DNA from: Cupriavidus sp. AU9028
GTDB taxonomy: Bacteria; Pseudomonadota; Gammaproteobacteria; Burkholderiales; Burkholderiaceae
Reading direction: 5' to 3'
NCBI RefSeq assembly: GCF_019795295.1
Contig: NZ_JAIMCG010000006.1
Location: 1-64,000, forward strand
Length of the DNA: 64,000 nucleotides
Every line of letters begins with the position of its first letter. Position 1 is the stretch's first letter. The position numbers and the translations under genes were made by a program. Shown piece after piece: positions 34,032-42,841 of this stretch. Below the pieces are notes generated by a model. The model saw only the letters and a list, made by a program, of their open reading frames with translations, did not search any database and was not told where the DNA came from.

Positions 34032-35627
34032 GTGCAGCCCGGGCACGCCGAACCCGAACGCGATTCCGCGCTATACGAGCAGGCCCCTTGCGGACTGCTG
34101 GTGACCGACGTCAATGGGACGATCCTGCGGATCAACGCCACCTTCTGCCGTTGGGTAGGATACGAAGCCGGCGAGCTGCTCGGCAAACGCCTGAGCACGT
34201 TGTTGACGATGGGCGGGCGACTGTTCCACCAGACGCACTGGGTACCTTTGCTGCAGATCCAGGGCTCGATTGCCGAGGTCAAGCTGGACGTGCTGCATCG
34301 GCAAGGGCATACCGTGCCGATGCTGTTCAATGCGCAAGTGCGCAAGCAGGGAGACGAGGTCCGGCACGAGATCGGCACGATGGTCGTCAACGACCGCCAC
34401 GCCTACGAGCGGGAGCTGCTGATCGCCCGCAAGAAGGCCGAGCAGGCGCTGGCCGCGCAGCGAGAAGCGCAAACCGAGCTGGAGCGCAGCCGCGATGCGC
34501 TGGCGCTTGCCGATCGGCGCAAGGACGAATTCCTCGCGACGCTCGCTCACGAACTGCGCAACCCGCTGTCCCCGATCCGCAACGCGCTTGACCTGATCCG
34601 AACGGCCGGCGCCGACCCAGAACGGCAATCGCGCCTATGGTCCATCGTCGATCGACAGGCGCGGGTGTTGTCCCACCTGGTGGACGATCTGCTCGATATT
34701 TCCCGCATCGCGGGCGGCAAGGTGCCATTGCGCAAGCAGACCTTGCTCGTCGCCGATGCACTGCAGCAGGCTATCGAGGCCGCGGAGCCGATCATCCTTG
34801 CCGCCCAGCACCGGTTATCCGTCACGCCACCGGAAGCGGACATGGCAGTGCAAGCGGACCCGGTGCGCCTGCAGCAGATCGTATCCAACCTGCTGACCAA
34901 CGCGGCCAAATACACGCCCCCCGGCGGACATATCGATATCCGCGCGGAGCGCGACGGCGATGCGGTGCAAATCACGGTCAGCGATACCGGTGTCGGCATT
35001 CCCGCCCAGCACCTGGAAACCGTATTCGAGATGTTCTCGCAGTTGACACCGGCACTCGAGCGGTCGCAGGGTGGCCTGGGCATCGGACTGGCACTGGTGC
35101 GCGGTCTGGTGCATCTGCATGGCGGCACGATCGAAGCGCGCAGCGCCGGTGAGGGGCTGGGCAGCCAGTTCATTGTCCGGTTGCCGCTGACGACCGCGTC
35201 GCCGCGCCCCGATCCCGCTGCCAGCCTGCCGGCGGAAGCGCCCGCGCCTGCATCGGAACGGCGTTCCCGGGTTGTGCTCGTCGACGATAACGAGGACGCG
35301 CTGGAGAGCCTGGCGCTGCTGCTCGAGAGCGTCGGATGGGAGGTGCATGCCGCGACGGATGGCACCAGTGGCCTGGAACTGATCCTGTCGGTTCAGCCCG
35401 ACGCGGTCCTGCTGGACATCGGCTTGCCCGGCATGTCGGGCTACGACGTCGCCCGCGGTGTGCGGCAGCGCGAGAAGGAAAAGCGGACCCTGCTCATCGC
35501 ACTATCCGGCTGGGGACAAGAGCAGGACAAGCAGGCAGCGGCGCTGGCGGGCTTCGACCATCATTTGACAAAGCCGGTGGACTTTGCTGCATTGAGCGCG
35601 CTGTTGACAGCGGGCAGCCGCCGGTAG
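34032..35627 (+). CDS. PAS-hybrid sensor histidine kinase with C-terminal receiver
   Basis: This 531-residue cytoplasmic kinase has a PAS domain (about 15-130, CGLLVTDVNGTILRINATFCRWVGY) of the RsbP/RsbU type and a short coiled coil. HisKA follows with [11 protein letters not shown] (His near 175), then HATPase with NLLTNAAKYTP, DTGVGIP and GGLGIGLAL. The receiver has VLVDDNED, phospho-Asp in VLLDIGLPG and Lys in LTKPVD. The GTG start follows the hydrolase stop after one base, so translation is coupled. No transmembrane segment is seen. The partner phosphotransfer protein or regulator is not in the window. Confidence 0.85.
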   Translation: MQPGHAEPERDSALYEQAPCGLLVTDVNGTILRINATFCRWVGYEAGELLGKRLSTLLTMGGRLFHQTHWVPLLQIQGSIAEVKLDVLHRQGHTVPMLFNAQVRKQGDEVRHEIGTMVVNDRHAYERELLIARKKAEQALAAQREAQTELERSRDALALADRRKDEFLATLAHELRNPLSPIRNALDLIRTAGADPERQSRLWSIVDRQARVLSHLVDDLLDISRIAGGKVPLRKQTLLVADALQQAIEAAEPIILAAQHRLSVTPPEADMAVQADPVRLQQIVSNLLTNAAKYTPPGGHIDIRAERDGDAVQITVSDTGVGIPAQHLETVFEMFSQLTPALERSQGGLGIGLALVRGLVHLHGGTIEARSAGEGLGSQFIVRLPLTTASPRPDPAASLPAEAPAPASERRSRVVLVDDNEDALESLALLLESVGWEVHAATDGTSGLELILSVQPDAVLLDIGLPGMSGYDVARGVRQREKEKRTLLIALSGWGQEQDKQAAALAGFDHHLTKPVDFAALSALLTAGSRR

Positions 35628-35771
35628 TGCGGTAGCGCGGACGCGCCGCGCCTTGTTCTCCGCCCCCCGGCCCCCGAGGGCCGGCACCTTCCGTTCGACC
35701 TTCCGATCCCGACCTTCACCTGCAGCCCTCCCTGCCGAGAGCCTCGGGAATAACCCTTGTACGGGTTCAAA

Positions 35772-35790
35772 TACATCACGGCGTGATGTA
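35772..35790. promoter_or_regulatory. Palindrome upstream of tctBA
   Basis: TACATCAC-GGC-GTGATGTA is a perfect 8-bp dyad about 230 bp before tctB, in a 394-bp gap (35628-36021) with no other gene. It is a good candidate operator for the transporter genes. The binding family is unknown. Confidence 0.55.
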
Positions 35791-36021
35791 AGGTTCAGTC
35801 CTGCGGTCAACGAAGACACGCAACCAACGGCTGTGGAATCTTGCGGCGTTTGCCGACGAGCCTGCACGCCTTCCATCGCGATCCCTCTCGCCGCAGTTGG
35901 GGAGGGTCGCTGTCGCCGTGCGCCTGCACCGCGGCAATCCTTGCGGTATCGCCCACCAGTCTGCCGGTCCAACCGGCGGCGATGGCTTCGTTCAACCCTC
36001 CGCTTGGCCAGAGACAACGTC

Positions 36022-36483
36022 ATGCGCATCAACAGGCAAACCGATTTCGCTTCCGGGCTCATGTTCATCCTCGTGGGCCTGGGTTTTTCCATGGTGGCCC
36101 GCGGCTACACGATGGGCACGGCCGCCCGCATGGGTCCGGGCTACTTCCCCTTCTGGCTGGGCATCCTGCTGGCCATCCTGGGCGCTGTCGTGGCGTTCGG
36201 CGCGTTCTCGCCAAAAGGGACCGGCGACCGCATCGCGCGGGTGGACCTGCGCACCCTGCTGTGGGTGCTCGGCTCCGTGGTGTTGTTCGCACTGGTGCTC
36301 AAGCCGCTTGGCATGGTGCTGTCCGTGGTCGTGCTCGTCATCACGTCGTCCATGGCGAGTCACGAGTTCAGCTGGAAGGGCGCGGTGTGCAACGCCGTGG
36401 TGCTGGTGGCGATCAGCCTGGTGGCCTTTGTCTACGGCATCAACCTGCAAATGCCGGTGTGGCCGGCCTTCCTGTCAGCCTGA
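36022..36483 (+). CDS. tctB: Tripartite tricarboxylate transporter small membrane subunit TctB
   Basis: This 153-residue protein has four predicted membrane segments and the TctB pattern: DFASGLMFILVGLGFSMVARGY, MGPGYFPFWLG, and later hydrophobic pairs. It forms the membrane part with TctA and needs a Bug/TctC receptor for substrate. The tctA gene follows after 71 bp. No receptor gene lies in the same operon, unlike classical tctCBA. Confidence 0.9.
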   Translation: MRINRQTDFASGLMFILVGLGFSMVARGYTMGTAARMGPGYFPFWLGILLAILGAVVAFGAFSPKGTGDRIARVDLRTLLWVLGSVVLFALVLKPLGMVLSVVVLVITSSMASHEFSWKGAVCNAVVLVAISLVAFVYGINLQMPVWPAFLSA

Positions 36484-36554
36484 GGCCGTGCAGCCCCGAC
36501 ATCTGAAGAAACCTGGCATCTGCATGCCACCGAGGCAATCAAGGAGACATTGAG

Positions 36555-38057
36555 ATGGAATTGTTGGAACACCTCGCGCTGGGATTCTCCACCGCGCTGA
36601 CGGTGCAGAATCTGGCGTACTCGTTCCTGGGCTGCCTGCTTGGAACGCTCATCGGCGTGCTGCCCGGCCTGGGACCGCTGGCGACGATCGCGATGCTGCT
36701 GCCCATCACCTATACCCTGCCGCCAGTCGCGGCGTTGATCATGCTGGCCGGCATCTACTACGGTGCCCAGTATGGCGGGTCCACCACCGCCATTCTGGTC
36801 AATCTCCCCGGGGAATCGTCGGCCGTGGTGACGACGCTGGACGGCTACCAGATGGCGCGCCGAGGCCGCGCAGGGGTGGCGTTGGCAACCGCCGGCATCG
36901 GCTCGTTCTTTGCCGGTTGCGTCGCCACGCTGATTCTCGCGGCGTTTGCCACGCCGCTGTCCGAGCTTGCGTTCAAGTTCGGCCCGGCAGAGTACTTCTC
37001 GCTGATGGTGCTCGGCCTGATCGGTGCAGTGGTGCTGGCGTCGGGATCGCTGGTCAAGGCCATCGGCATGATCGTGCTCGGCCTGTTGATCGGCCTGATC
37101 GGCACGGATGTCAATTCCGGTGTGGCGCGGTTCTCCTTCGACGTGCCGGAGCTGACCGACGGGATCAACATCACGGGCCTTGCCATGGGGCTGTTCGGCT
37201 TCGCCGAGATCATCGCCAATCTGGAACAGCGGGAGCATCGGGAGACGTTCACCGATCGGGTGACCGGCCTGTTCCCCTCCCGCGCGGACTTCCGCCGAAT
37301 GATTCCGGCAGTGCTGCGCGGCACAGCGCTGGGCTCCGCGCTCGGTGTGCTGCCCGGTGGCGGCGCGTCGCTCTCGTCCTTTGCCTCCTATTCTCTCGAG
37401 AAGAAGACATCCAGGTACTCGCACGAGTTTGGCAAGGGGGCAATCGAAGGCGTCGCCGGTCCGGAATCGGCCAACAATGCGGCGGCGCAGACCTCCTTCA
37501 TTCCGCTGCTGACGCTGGGCATTCCTTCGAATGCCGTGATGGCGCTGATGGTCGGCGCGATGACCATCCACAATATCCAGCCCGGCCCGCAGGTAATGAC
37601 CAGCGACCCCGCGCTGTTCTGGGGCCTGATCGCCTCGATGTGGATTGGCAACCTGACGCTGATCGTGCTCAACCTGCCGCTGATCGGGCTGTGGGTGAAG
37701 CTGCTGAAGGTGCCGTACCGCTTCCTGTTCCCGGCGATCCTGACCTTCTGCTGCATCGGCGTCTACTCGGTCAACAACTCGGTGTTCGACGTCTTCGTCG
37801 CGGCAGCCTGCGGCGCGATCGGCTACGTCTTCATGAAGCTGCACTGCGAACCGGCGCCCCTGCTGCTCGGCTTCGTGCTCGGACCGATGATGGAGGAGAA
37901 CTTCCGCCGTACGCTGCTGCTCTCGCGCGGCGACTTCCATGTGTTCGTCGAGCGACCGCTGTCGTTGAGCCTGCTGGTTGCAGCGGCGGCGCTGGTGGCG
38001 GTGGTCGCGCTGCCGACCATCAAGGCCAAACGCGAAGAGGCGTTCCAGGAGGAGTAG
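36555..38057 (+). CDS. tctA: Tripartite tricarboxylate transporter large membrane subunit TctA
   Basis: This 500-residue secondary transporter has around eleven to twelve membrane segments. TctA hallmarks are GVLPGLGPLATIAMLLPITY near the N-terminus, YGGSTTAILVNLPGE, and the second repeat GVLPGGGASLSSF with PESANNAAAQTSFIPLLTLGIP. It imports carboxylates using ion gradients when loaded by a TctC/Bug receptor. Six Bug genes elsewhere in this window could supply receptors. Confidence 0.95.
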   Translation: MELLEHLALGFSTALTVQNLAYSFLGCLLGTLIGVLPGLGPLATIAMLLPITYTLPPVAALIMLAGIYYGAQYGGSTTAILVNLPGESSAVVTTLDGYQMARRGRAGVALATAGIGSFFAGCVATLILAAFATPLSELAFKFGPAEYFSLMVLGLIGAVVLASGSLVKAIGMIVLGLLIGLIGTDVNSGVARFSFDVPELTDGINITGLAMGLFGFAEIIANLEQREHRETFTDRVTGLFPSRADFRRMIPAVLRGTALGSALGVLPGGGASLSSFASYSLEKKTSRYSHEFGKGAIEGVAGPESANNAAAQTSFIPLLTLGIPSNAVMALMVGAMTIHNIQPGPQVMTSDPALFWGLIASMWIGNLTLIVLNLPLIGLWVKLLKVPYRFLFPAILTFCCIGVYSVNNSVFDVFVAAACGAIGYVFMKLHCEPAPLLLGFVLGPMMEENFRRTLLLSRGDFHVFVERPLSLSLLVAAAALVAVVALPTIKAKREEAFQEE

Positions 38058-38135
38058 GCTGGGCCGCTCATGGGATTGGTCGAGCATGCAGCAATCGTCC
38101 GGCAGCTCGGCCAAGGACCGTCGGCATGCTTGGCC

Positions 38136-38573
38136 TCAATCTCGCTGCAACTCCCATTGCCAGACCAGTCCATCCTCCGGATGGATGACCTCGCCCGCGC
38201 GACGGAAGCCGAGCTTCTGCAGGATTGCCGTGGAGGCGCCCGGCTCGGGCAAGGTCTGCGCGACAACGACGGCCACGCCCTCGCGCTGCGCGATGCCGAT
38301 CAGTTGCCGTGCCATCCGTGTCGCGACGCCGCGGCCCTCCTGGCCCGGAAAGGTGAAATAGGCGATCTCGACCTGGCCAGACTGCGGCGGGGTCTTGTAC
38401 GCACAGGTGCCGACAAACTGGCCGTCCTCTTCGGCAAGATATCCGCCCCACGGCAGAGGGGCCACGGTACCGGGGTACATCGCCAGCGTGCTTTCGCAGA
38501 CGGCCCGCAGCAGTTCCGATGCGACGACGCGCTCGCAGCGAGTCGTTTCGGCGGTGATGGGATGGAGAGTCAC
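38136..38573 (-). CDS. GNAT-family N-acetyltransferase
   Basis: This 145-residue GNAT has the acetyl-CoA pyrophosphate loop in FTFPGQEGRGVATRMARQLIGIA and the C-terminal GASTAILQKLGFRRAGEV strand. The start is GTG at 38573. It converges with tctA and precedes nothing obvious on its strand. Substrate unknown. Confidence 0.85.
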   Translation of the reverse strand: MTLHPITAETTRCERVVASELLRAVCESTLAMYPGTVAPLPWGGYLAEEDGQFVGTCAYKTPPQSGQVEIAYFTFPGQEGRGVATRMARQLIGIAQREGVAVVVAQTLPEPGASTAILQKLGFRRAGEVIHPEDGLVWQWELQRD

Positions 38574-38625
38574 TTGTGGCTGGAGTAGTCGTCATGGATG
38601 TCCCGCGGGTTGAAGGATGCTGGGG

Positions 38626-39615
38626 CTATTCCCGGCCGCAGACTTCGTCGAGCCAGTTCGCGAGGTGCCGGAGGGCGGCGGCCGAAGGGGTAGGGTCCAG
38701 CCTTGCGTATTCGTCCAGTGCTCCGGTGTTCGCTTCCTGCAGCAGGTGGTTATGGCGCGCCAGTATGCAGGCCCTCGCCAGAGGATGGCGGGCGGTTGCC
38801 GCCCGGAACGATCGTAAATTGCAATCGGCTTCCACTTGCTGATCGTACTCACCGAAGATTGCGGCGAGCGCGTGCGGAAAGGAACGAAGCAGTGCCGCCG
38901 GATCCTGGACCAGCAGCGTGCGGAAGTCTGCTGCAGTTACGGTAGACGCCATCTGGGCGGCGGTGGCCGCGAGATCCGCGCTGCGGTCCCATGGTGGGTC
39001 GGGCCAGCCACTCAACGCGTCGAGGATAAGCTGGGTCGCGCGGTAGTGCAGGGAAGCGCTGGCGGGATCGGCCTTGATCAGCGCGAAAACGCGCGCATTC
39101 ATCGACCGCTCGTACTCCAGTTGCGCTGGCGTAGCACCGGAGGAGGCCGAGACTTTCCAAGCTTGCCGATGCAGCAGCTCTTCGATTGGCACCGCGGGCC
39201 CGGCAAGCATGGCCACCGCGGACCCGGTCCTGCGGCCGCAGGCAAGCGCCGTCAGTGCGCCTTCGCTGTGCCCTATCAGGACGATCCGCTCGCGGTCAAT
39301 CCGCGCATCGGCACGCAGGAAGGCATGCGCCGCCTGCAGATCCTGCACCTTGGTGTCGAACGTCGTTTCGGCGGTCGTTCCGCCCGACGCACCGACGCCC
39401 CGGCTGTCGAAGCGAAGCACCGCATAGCCGCCCTGCGCGAGATGGTTCGCGATAGCGAGAAACGGCCTCTTGCCGCAGACGGTCTCGTCCCGGTCGTGAT
39501 GGCCGGATCCAGCGGCGAGGATCACCGTGGGGGCGCGCCCGCGGCAGTCCGGAATGGTCAGTGTGCCGGCAAGTTCGATTCCATCGCTGCGGAATGCCAC
39601 CTCATCGGATCGCAT
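38626..39615 (-). CDS. Alpha/beta hydrolase (dienelactone hydrolase/BAAT-like)
   Basis: This 329-residue alpha/beta hydrolase has VILAAGSGHHDRDE for the oxyanion region, nucleophile Ser in IGHSEGAL, Asp in FGEYDQQV and His in ARHNHLL. FDSRGVGASGG is a family motif. ATG 39615 is chosen with AAAGG upstream; the ORF upstream of it is noise. It overlaps a short hydrolase-like fragment by 14 bp. Cytoplasmic esterase or lactonase activity is likely; substrate unknown. Confidence 0.85.
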   Translation of the reverse strand: MRSDEVAFRSDGIELAGTLTIPDCRGRAPTVILAAGSGHHDRDETVCGKRPFLAIANHLAQGGYAVLRFDSRGVGASGGTTAETTFDTKVQDLQAAHAFLRADARIDRERIVLIGHSEGALTALACGRRTGSAVAMLAGPAVPIEELLHRQAWKVSASSGATPAQLEYERSMNARVFALIKADPASASLHYRATQLILDALSGWPDPPWDRSADLAATAAQMASTVTAADFRTLLVQDPAALLRSFPHALAAIFGEYDQQVEADCNLRSFRAATARHPLARACILARHNHLLQEANTGALDEYARLDPTPSAAALRHLANWLDEVCGRE

Positions 39616-39844
39616 GCTGGATCGCCTTTGCCACGCCTTGCGCGTCCTGCGGCTGCAGGTCAGGAATTCGCAGTCCGGCCAGCACCCTCTCGGCGGGCAG
39701 TAACGCCAGCAGCGGATCGAACCATTCCTTGCGTCCCGAGCCGCCGTGCCCAAATACAATTGGCTCTCCTCTCCCTTGCGTCTTGAAACTGTGCGGGAGA
39801 CCATCGATCTGCAGCGACCTTGTCATGGTCTTCATGCCTTCCAC
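39602..39844 (-). pseudogene. Short alpha/beta-hydrolase N-terminal fragment
   Basis: This 80-residue frame contains QGRGEPIVFGHGGSGRKEW, the oxyanion-loop start of an alpha/beta hydrolase. It then stops after VLAGLRIPDLQ with no Ser, Asp or His active site. It overlaps the complete hydrolase gene downstream by 14 bp. It may be a decayed tandem copy; a small functional peptide is less likely. Confidence 0.5.
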
Positions 39845-39886
39845 TTGTCGGATTCCGAATCGCAGCTCACCCGTTGGAATTGGACG

Positions 39887-40666
39887 TCAGCCCGGCGGTG
39901 CGGTCGAGCCCGCCAACAGACCGCCATCGATCTGTAGCTCGGCGCCAGTGATATACGCCGATTCATCCGCAGCCAGCATTGCAGCGACTGCCGCGACCTC
40001 TTCTGGCAATCCGAAGCGCTTGAGGGGGGTATCGGAAACAAGCGCGGCCATCCTGGCTTCGCGGTCCGGTCCCGTGCCCAGCATCGGCTGCCACATGGGC
40101 GTCAGGATTGCAGCGGGATGGATCGAGTTGCACCGCATCCTCCAACCCTGCTGCGCGCAGTACAGGGCCACCGATTTCGTATGATTTCGCACGGCCGCTT
40201 TCGACGACGCGTAGGCAGCCGCGAGAGGGACTCCAACAATGCCGGAGCGGGAAGAGATGTTGATGATGGATCCGGTGCCTTTTCCCTTCATCGCCCGGAT
40301 GGCATACCGGCAACCCAGAAAGGTCCCATCAAGGTTCACGCTGTGGACCGCTCGCCAGGCGCCAAGGGTAGCGTTCTCGGGGTCATGATCCACCGCTCCC
40401 TCTTCAAACCCCGTGACGCCGGCGTTGTTCACCACCACGTCGGCGACCGGAACGGAGTCGGCAAGACGCAGCCAATCGGCTTCCTCTCGTACGTCGAGCT
40501 CGTAGAAGGCCGCGCCCAGCGATTGCGCCGCCTGCCGACCCGTGTCGCCATCCCGGTCCGTCAGGATGACGGTCGCTCCTTCCGCACGGAAGCGCGTGGC
40601 AATTGCAAAGCCGATGCCCCGCGCCGCGCCCGTGATCACGCAGATCTTTCCATCGAGTCGTCTCAA
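39887..40666 (-). CDS. Short-chain dehydrogenase/reductase
   Basis: This 259-residue classical SDR has [14 protein letters not shown], the catalytic Ser in [12 protein letters not shown] and YASSK, and the ending [12 protein letters not shown]. The start codon is TTG at 40666 with GAGGAG upstream. It lies upstream of the hydrolase genes on the same strand and may share their transcript. Substrate, perhaps a secondary alcohol, is unknown. Confidence 0.92.
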   Translation of the reverse strand: MRRLDGKICVITGAARGIGFAIATRFRAEGATVILTDRDGDTGRQAAQSLGAAFYELDVREEADWLRLADSVPVADVVVNNAGVTGFEEGAVDHDPENATLGAWRAVHSVNLDGTFLGCRYAIRAMKGKGTGSIINISSRSGIVGVPLAAAYASSKAAVRNHTKSVALYCAQQGWRMRCNSIHPAAILTPMWQPMLGTGPDREARMAALVSDTPLKRFGLPEEVAAVAAMLAADESAYITGAELQIDGGLLAGSTAPPG

Positions 40667-40761
40667 TTGGGTTGCTCCTCAAAACGTTCGGGTGGTCTCG
40701 ATGCGCAGGAAAGTCCGACTGCCGGGCGTCGGCGAGCTTTCCCTGCCATTGCCGGCCGTCC

Positions 40762-41283
40762 TCAAAGGGAGGGATTGGCTGGACGACCTTGTGTCGATCC
40801 CGTGTGGCTGTTCTGGCCGAGGGTCTTCTCCATCTTGAAGCGCGTGAATACCTGCCCATTGCGCAGAACCGTTTCGGGTTCCACGACGGTGAACCCCATC
40901 CGCTCGAAGAATGGCCTGGCCGTTATGCTGACCTCGGAATAGAGCCGCCCGATTCCCTCTTCCAGCGCCCGGCTCTGGGCAGCGGAAAGCAGGGCCTTCC
41001 CGACACCGCGGCCACCGAAGCGGGGATGGACGTACATCATGTCGATGTGGCCGTCGGCTTCCAGATCCGTCAGACCTGCTACCGTCTGGTCCACCTCCGC
41101 CACCCATGTCGGCTTGCTCGATCGTCGCGCCTTCCAGATGTCGCGGTCAGCCTGCGCCCATGCAGCGACCTGCGCGGGCGAATAGTCGCGCGATGCCGTC
41201 TCGCGGATCGCCAGCAGGAAGAGCTCGATGACGGCATCCAGGTCGTCGGGGCGATAGGGTCGGATGATCAAGGCAAGCTCCAT
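40762..41283 (-). CDS. GNAT-family N-acetyltransferase
   Basis: This 173-residue GNAT contains IDMMYVHPRFGGRGVGKALLSAA for acetyl-CoA binding and ARPFFERMGFTVVEPETV. It resembles the YafP-type GNATs. The start lies 4 bp after the stop of the methyltransferase-like gene, so both are co-transcribed. A Pro/Gly-rich tail follows the fold. Substrate unknown. Confidence 0.88.
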   Translation of the reverse strand: MELALIIRPYRPDDLDAVIELFLLAIRETASRDYSPAQVAAWAQADRDIWKARRSSKPTWVAEVDQTVAGLTDLEADGHIDMMYVHPRFGGRGVGKALLSAAQSRALEEGIGRLYSEVSITARPFFERMGFTVVEPETVLRNGQVFTRFKMEKTLGQNSHTGSTQGRPANPSL

Positions 41284-41287
41284 TTGC

Positions 41288-41911
41288 TCAAGGAATATGG
41301 AAGAAGGCAGCGAGGTAGTTTTCGAAGTGAAGGTATTCCAGAACTTCCATTAGCGGGATCAGCAACAGGAAGACGAGTGCTTCCCGAAGCGTCCTCTTCA
41401 GCGCCTTTACCGAGATGGTGATTTCCGCCGGCGAGCACAGGCTGGAGAGCCGTGGCCAGAACAATGGCGTCACGCAGGCGTAGGCCGCGTACTCCATGCC
41501 ATAGCGGTACGCCAGGTACCTGGCCTCGCGTCTGGCAGTGAAGGAGAAAATGACCAGCCCGCCCAGCAGCACCGCGCCGGCGACCAGCGCGGAGCCAAAC
41601 ATCAGGCTGGCGCCGAACATTGCCATCAGCGAAAAGAAGTACAGCGGGTTCCTCGTCATCGCATAAGGCCCGGTGGTAACCAATTGCTCGTTCTTCTTGC
41701 CACCGATATAGAGCGTACTCCACAGTCTTCCCAATACGCCGGCCAGGATCAGGAATGCGCCCGAAATATCGAGCACGACATCCATCACGCTTTCTTCGTT
41801 CAGATTGGGCCGGGATATTATCAGTACGGCAAGCACCGCGACGCTGAAAAGCCAAAGCGCCACGATGCGCTTCTTCTGATGGAAGGGGCCAATGGTTGAG
41901 GACATCGCCAC
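41288..41911 (-). CDS. Isoprenylcysteine carboxyl methyltransferase-like membrane protein
   Basis: This 207-residue protein has four or five membrane segments and the PEMT/ICMT motif LVTTGPYAMTRNPLYFFSL, followed by EARYLAYRYGMEYAAY for S-adenosylmethionine binding. The GTG at 41911 has GGAG at good spacing; ATG 41905 is possible. It is divergent from a MarR gene with a palindrome in the gap, so MarR control is likely. Bacterial members have mostly unknown substrates. Confidence 0.85.
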   Translation of the reverse strand: MAMSSTIGPFHQKKRIVALWLFSVAVLAVLIISRPNLNEESVMDVVLDISGAFLILAGVLGRLWSTLYIGGKKNEQLVTTGPYAMTRNPLYFFSLMAMFGASLMFGSALVAGAVLLGGLVIFSFTARREARYLAYRYGMEYAAYACVTPLFWPRLSSLCSPAEITISVKALKRTLREALVFLLLIPLMEVLEYLHFENYLAAFFHIP

Positions 41912-42005
41912 GAGGATGCTCCAGCAATAGGTAGGGGTTCAGGGCAGATTGCCTGCCCGCCCGGCACGCCGCCAGCGGACTGCACGGCCTGGCTTCAAGG
42001 GAACG

Positions 42006-42020
42006 TGTGCAAAACGCACA
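42006..42020. promoter_or_regulatory. Candidate MarR operator in the divergent gap
   Basis: TGTGC-AAAAC-GCACA is a perfect short dyad between the divergent methyltransferase-like and MarR genes. MarR proteins typically bind such palindromes to repress both directions. Confidence 0.5.
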
Positions 42021-42161
42021 TATTATGGGGTCGCGCCGAGTCCGTCAACGGTCGCTGCCTGGCGCGCCAGCGCATAATTGGCGCGCGGCAGGGCCGCGGC
42101 AGGTCGGGCCCGCATGCAGGCCGCGGTATCACAAACAGGGAAGGAAGAGGCAGGAGCAGTC

Positions 42162-42626
42162 TTGGCGAAGATCAGTAAGAAGGACTTCAAGTCATTGCAC
42201 GGCGCAATGGTGGACCTATTCGCATTGATGAACCTGCCGGGTCGGGACGATGTCCTGCTGCGCGAGGCAGGCTTGTCCCTGGATCGGGCGCTGTTCCCCT
42301 TGCTGGTGGGCATCGATCGGTATGGCCCGATCGGCGTGGTGGCACTGGCGGAGCGGGCAGGTCGGGACTACACCACCGTGAGCCGGCAGGTCACGCGGCT
42401 TGAGAGCCTGGGCCTGGTCGAGCGCAAGCCAAACCCGGTCGACCGTCGGGTAAACGAGGCTGTTCTGACGGCCGAGGGGCGAAAGATGACGGACGCGCTC
42501 GATGCCGCCCGGATTCGCCTTGCAGCGCCCGCGCTTGCCGAATGGAGCGATGACGATTTTCGCGACCTCGTACGGCTATTGCGGCGGTTTGTCGATGGAC
42601 TGATGACACAGCCGAACGAGCCGTAG
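42162..42626 (+). CDS. MarR-family transcriptional regulator
   Basis: This MarR protein has the winged HTH IGVVALAERAGRDYTTVSRQVTRLESLGLVERKPNPVDRRVNEAVLT. TTG 42162 is proposed as start because AGGAG lies 7 bp upstream, giving 154 residues; an in-frame ATG at 42114 would add 16 residues. It is divergent from the methyltransferase-GNAT pair and upstream of a glycosyltransferase-like gene. Confidence 0.88.
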   Translation: MAKISKKDFKSLHGAMVDLFALMNLPGRDDVLLREAGLSLDRALFPLLVGIDRYGPIGVVALAERAGRDYTTVSRQVTRLESLGLVERKPNPVDRRVNEAVLTAEGRKMTDALDAARIRLAAPALAEWSDDDFRDLVRLLRRFVDGLMTQPNEP

Positions 42627-42841
42627 TCTGCTGGGCTTCTGCCACTTCTGTGACGCGCCTCACAATTCGTGGAGGCCGAAGCAGGCGCTTTCGTCGATAA
42701 CTGATGTGACCGAAACGAAGGGTGCTCGCCGACGTCCAGGCGGACGCGCCACCGATAGGTAATGTCCCCAGAGCCGTCCCCTGTGGGGCCGTTCCCGGCC
42801 TCACGGGAACACGGCCGTTCAATGAACCGGAGGAGCCAACC

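Noticed and set aside
36432-38114. 560-codon minus-strand frame
   Set aside because: It is antisense to tctA and rich in His, Gln and Arg, typical of shadow frames.
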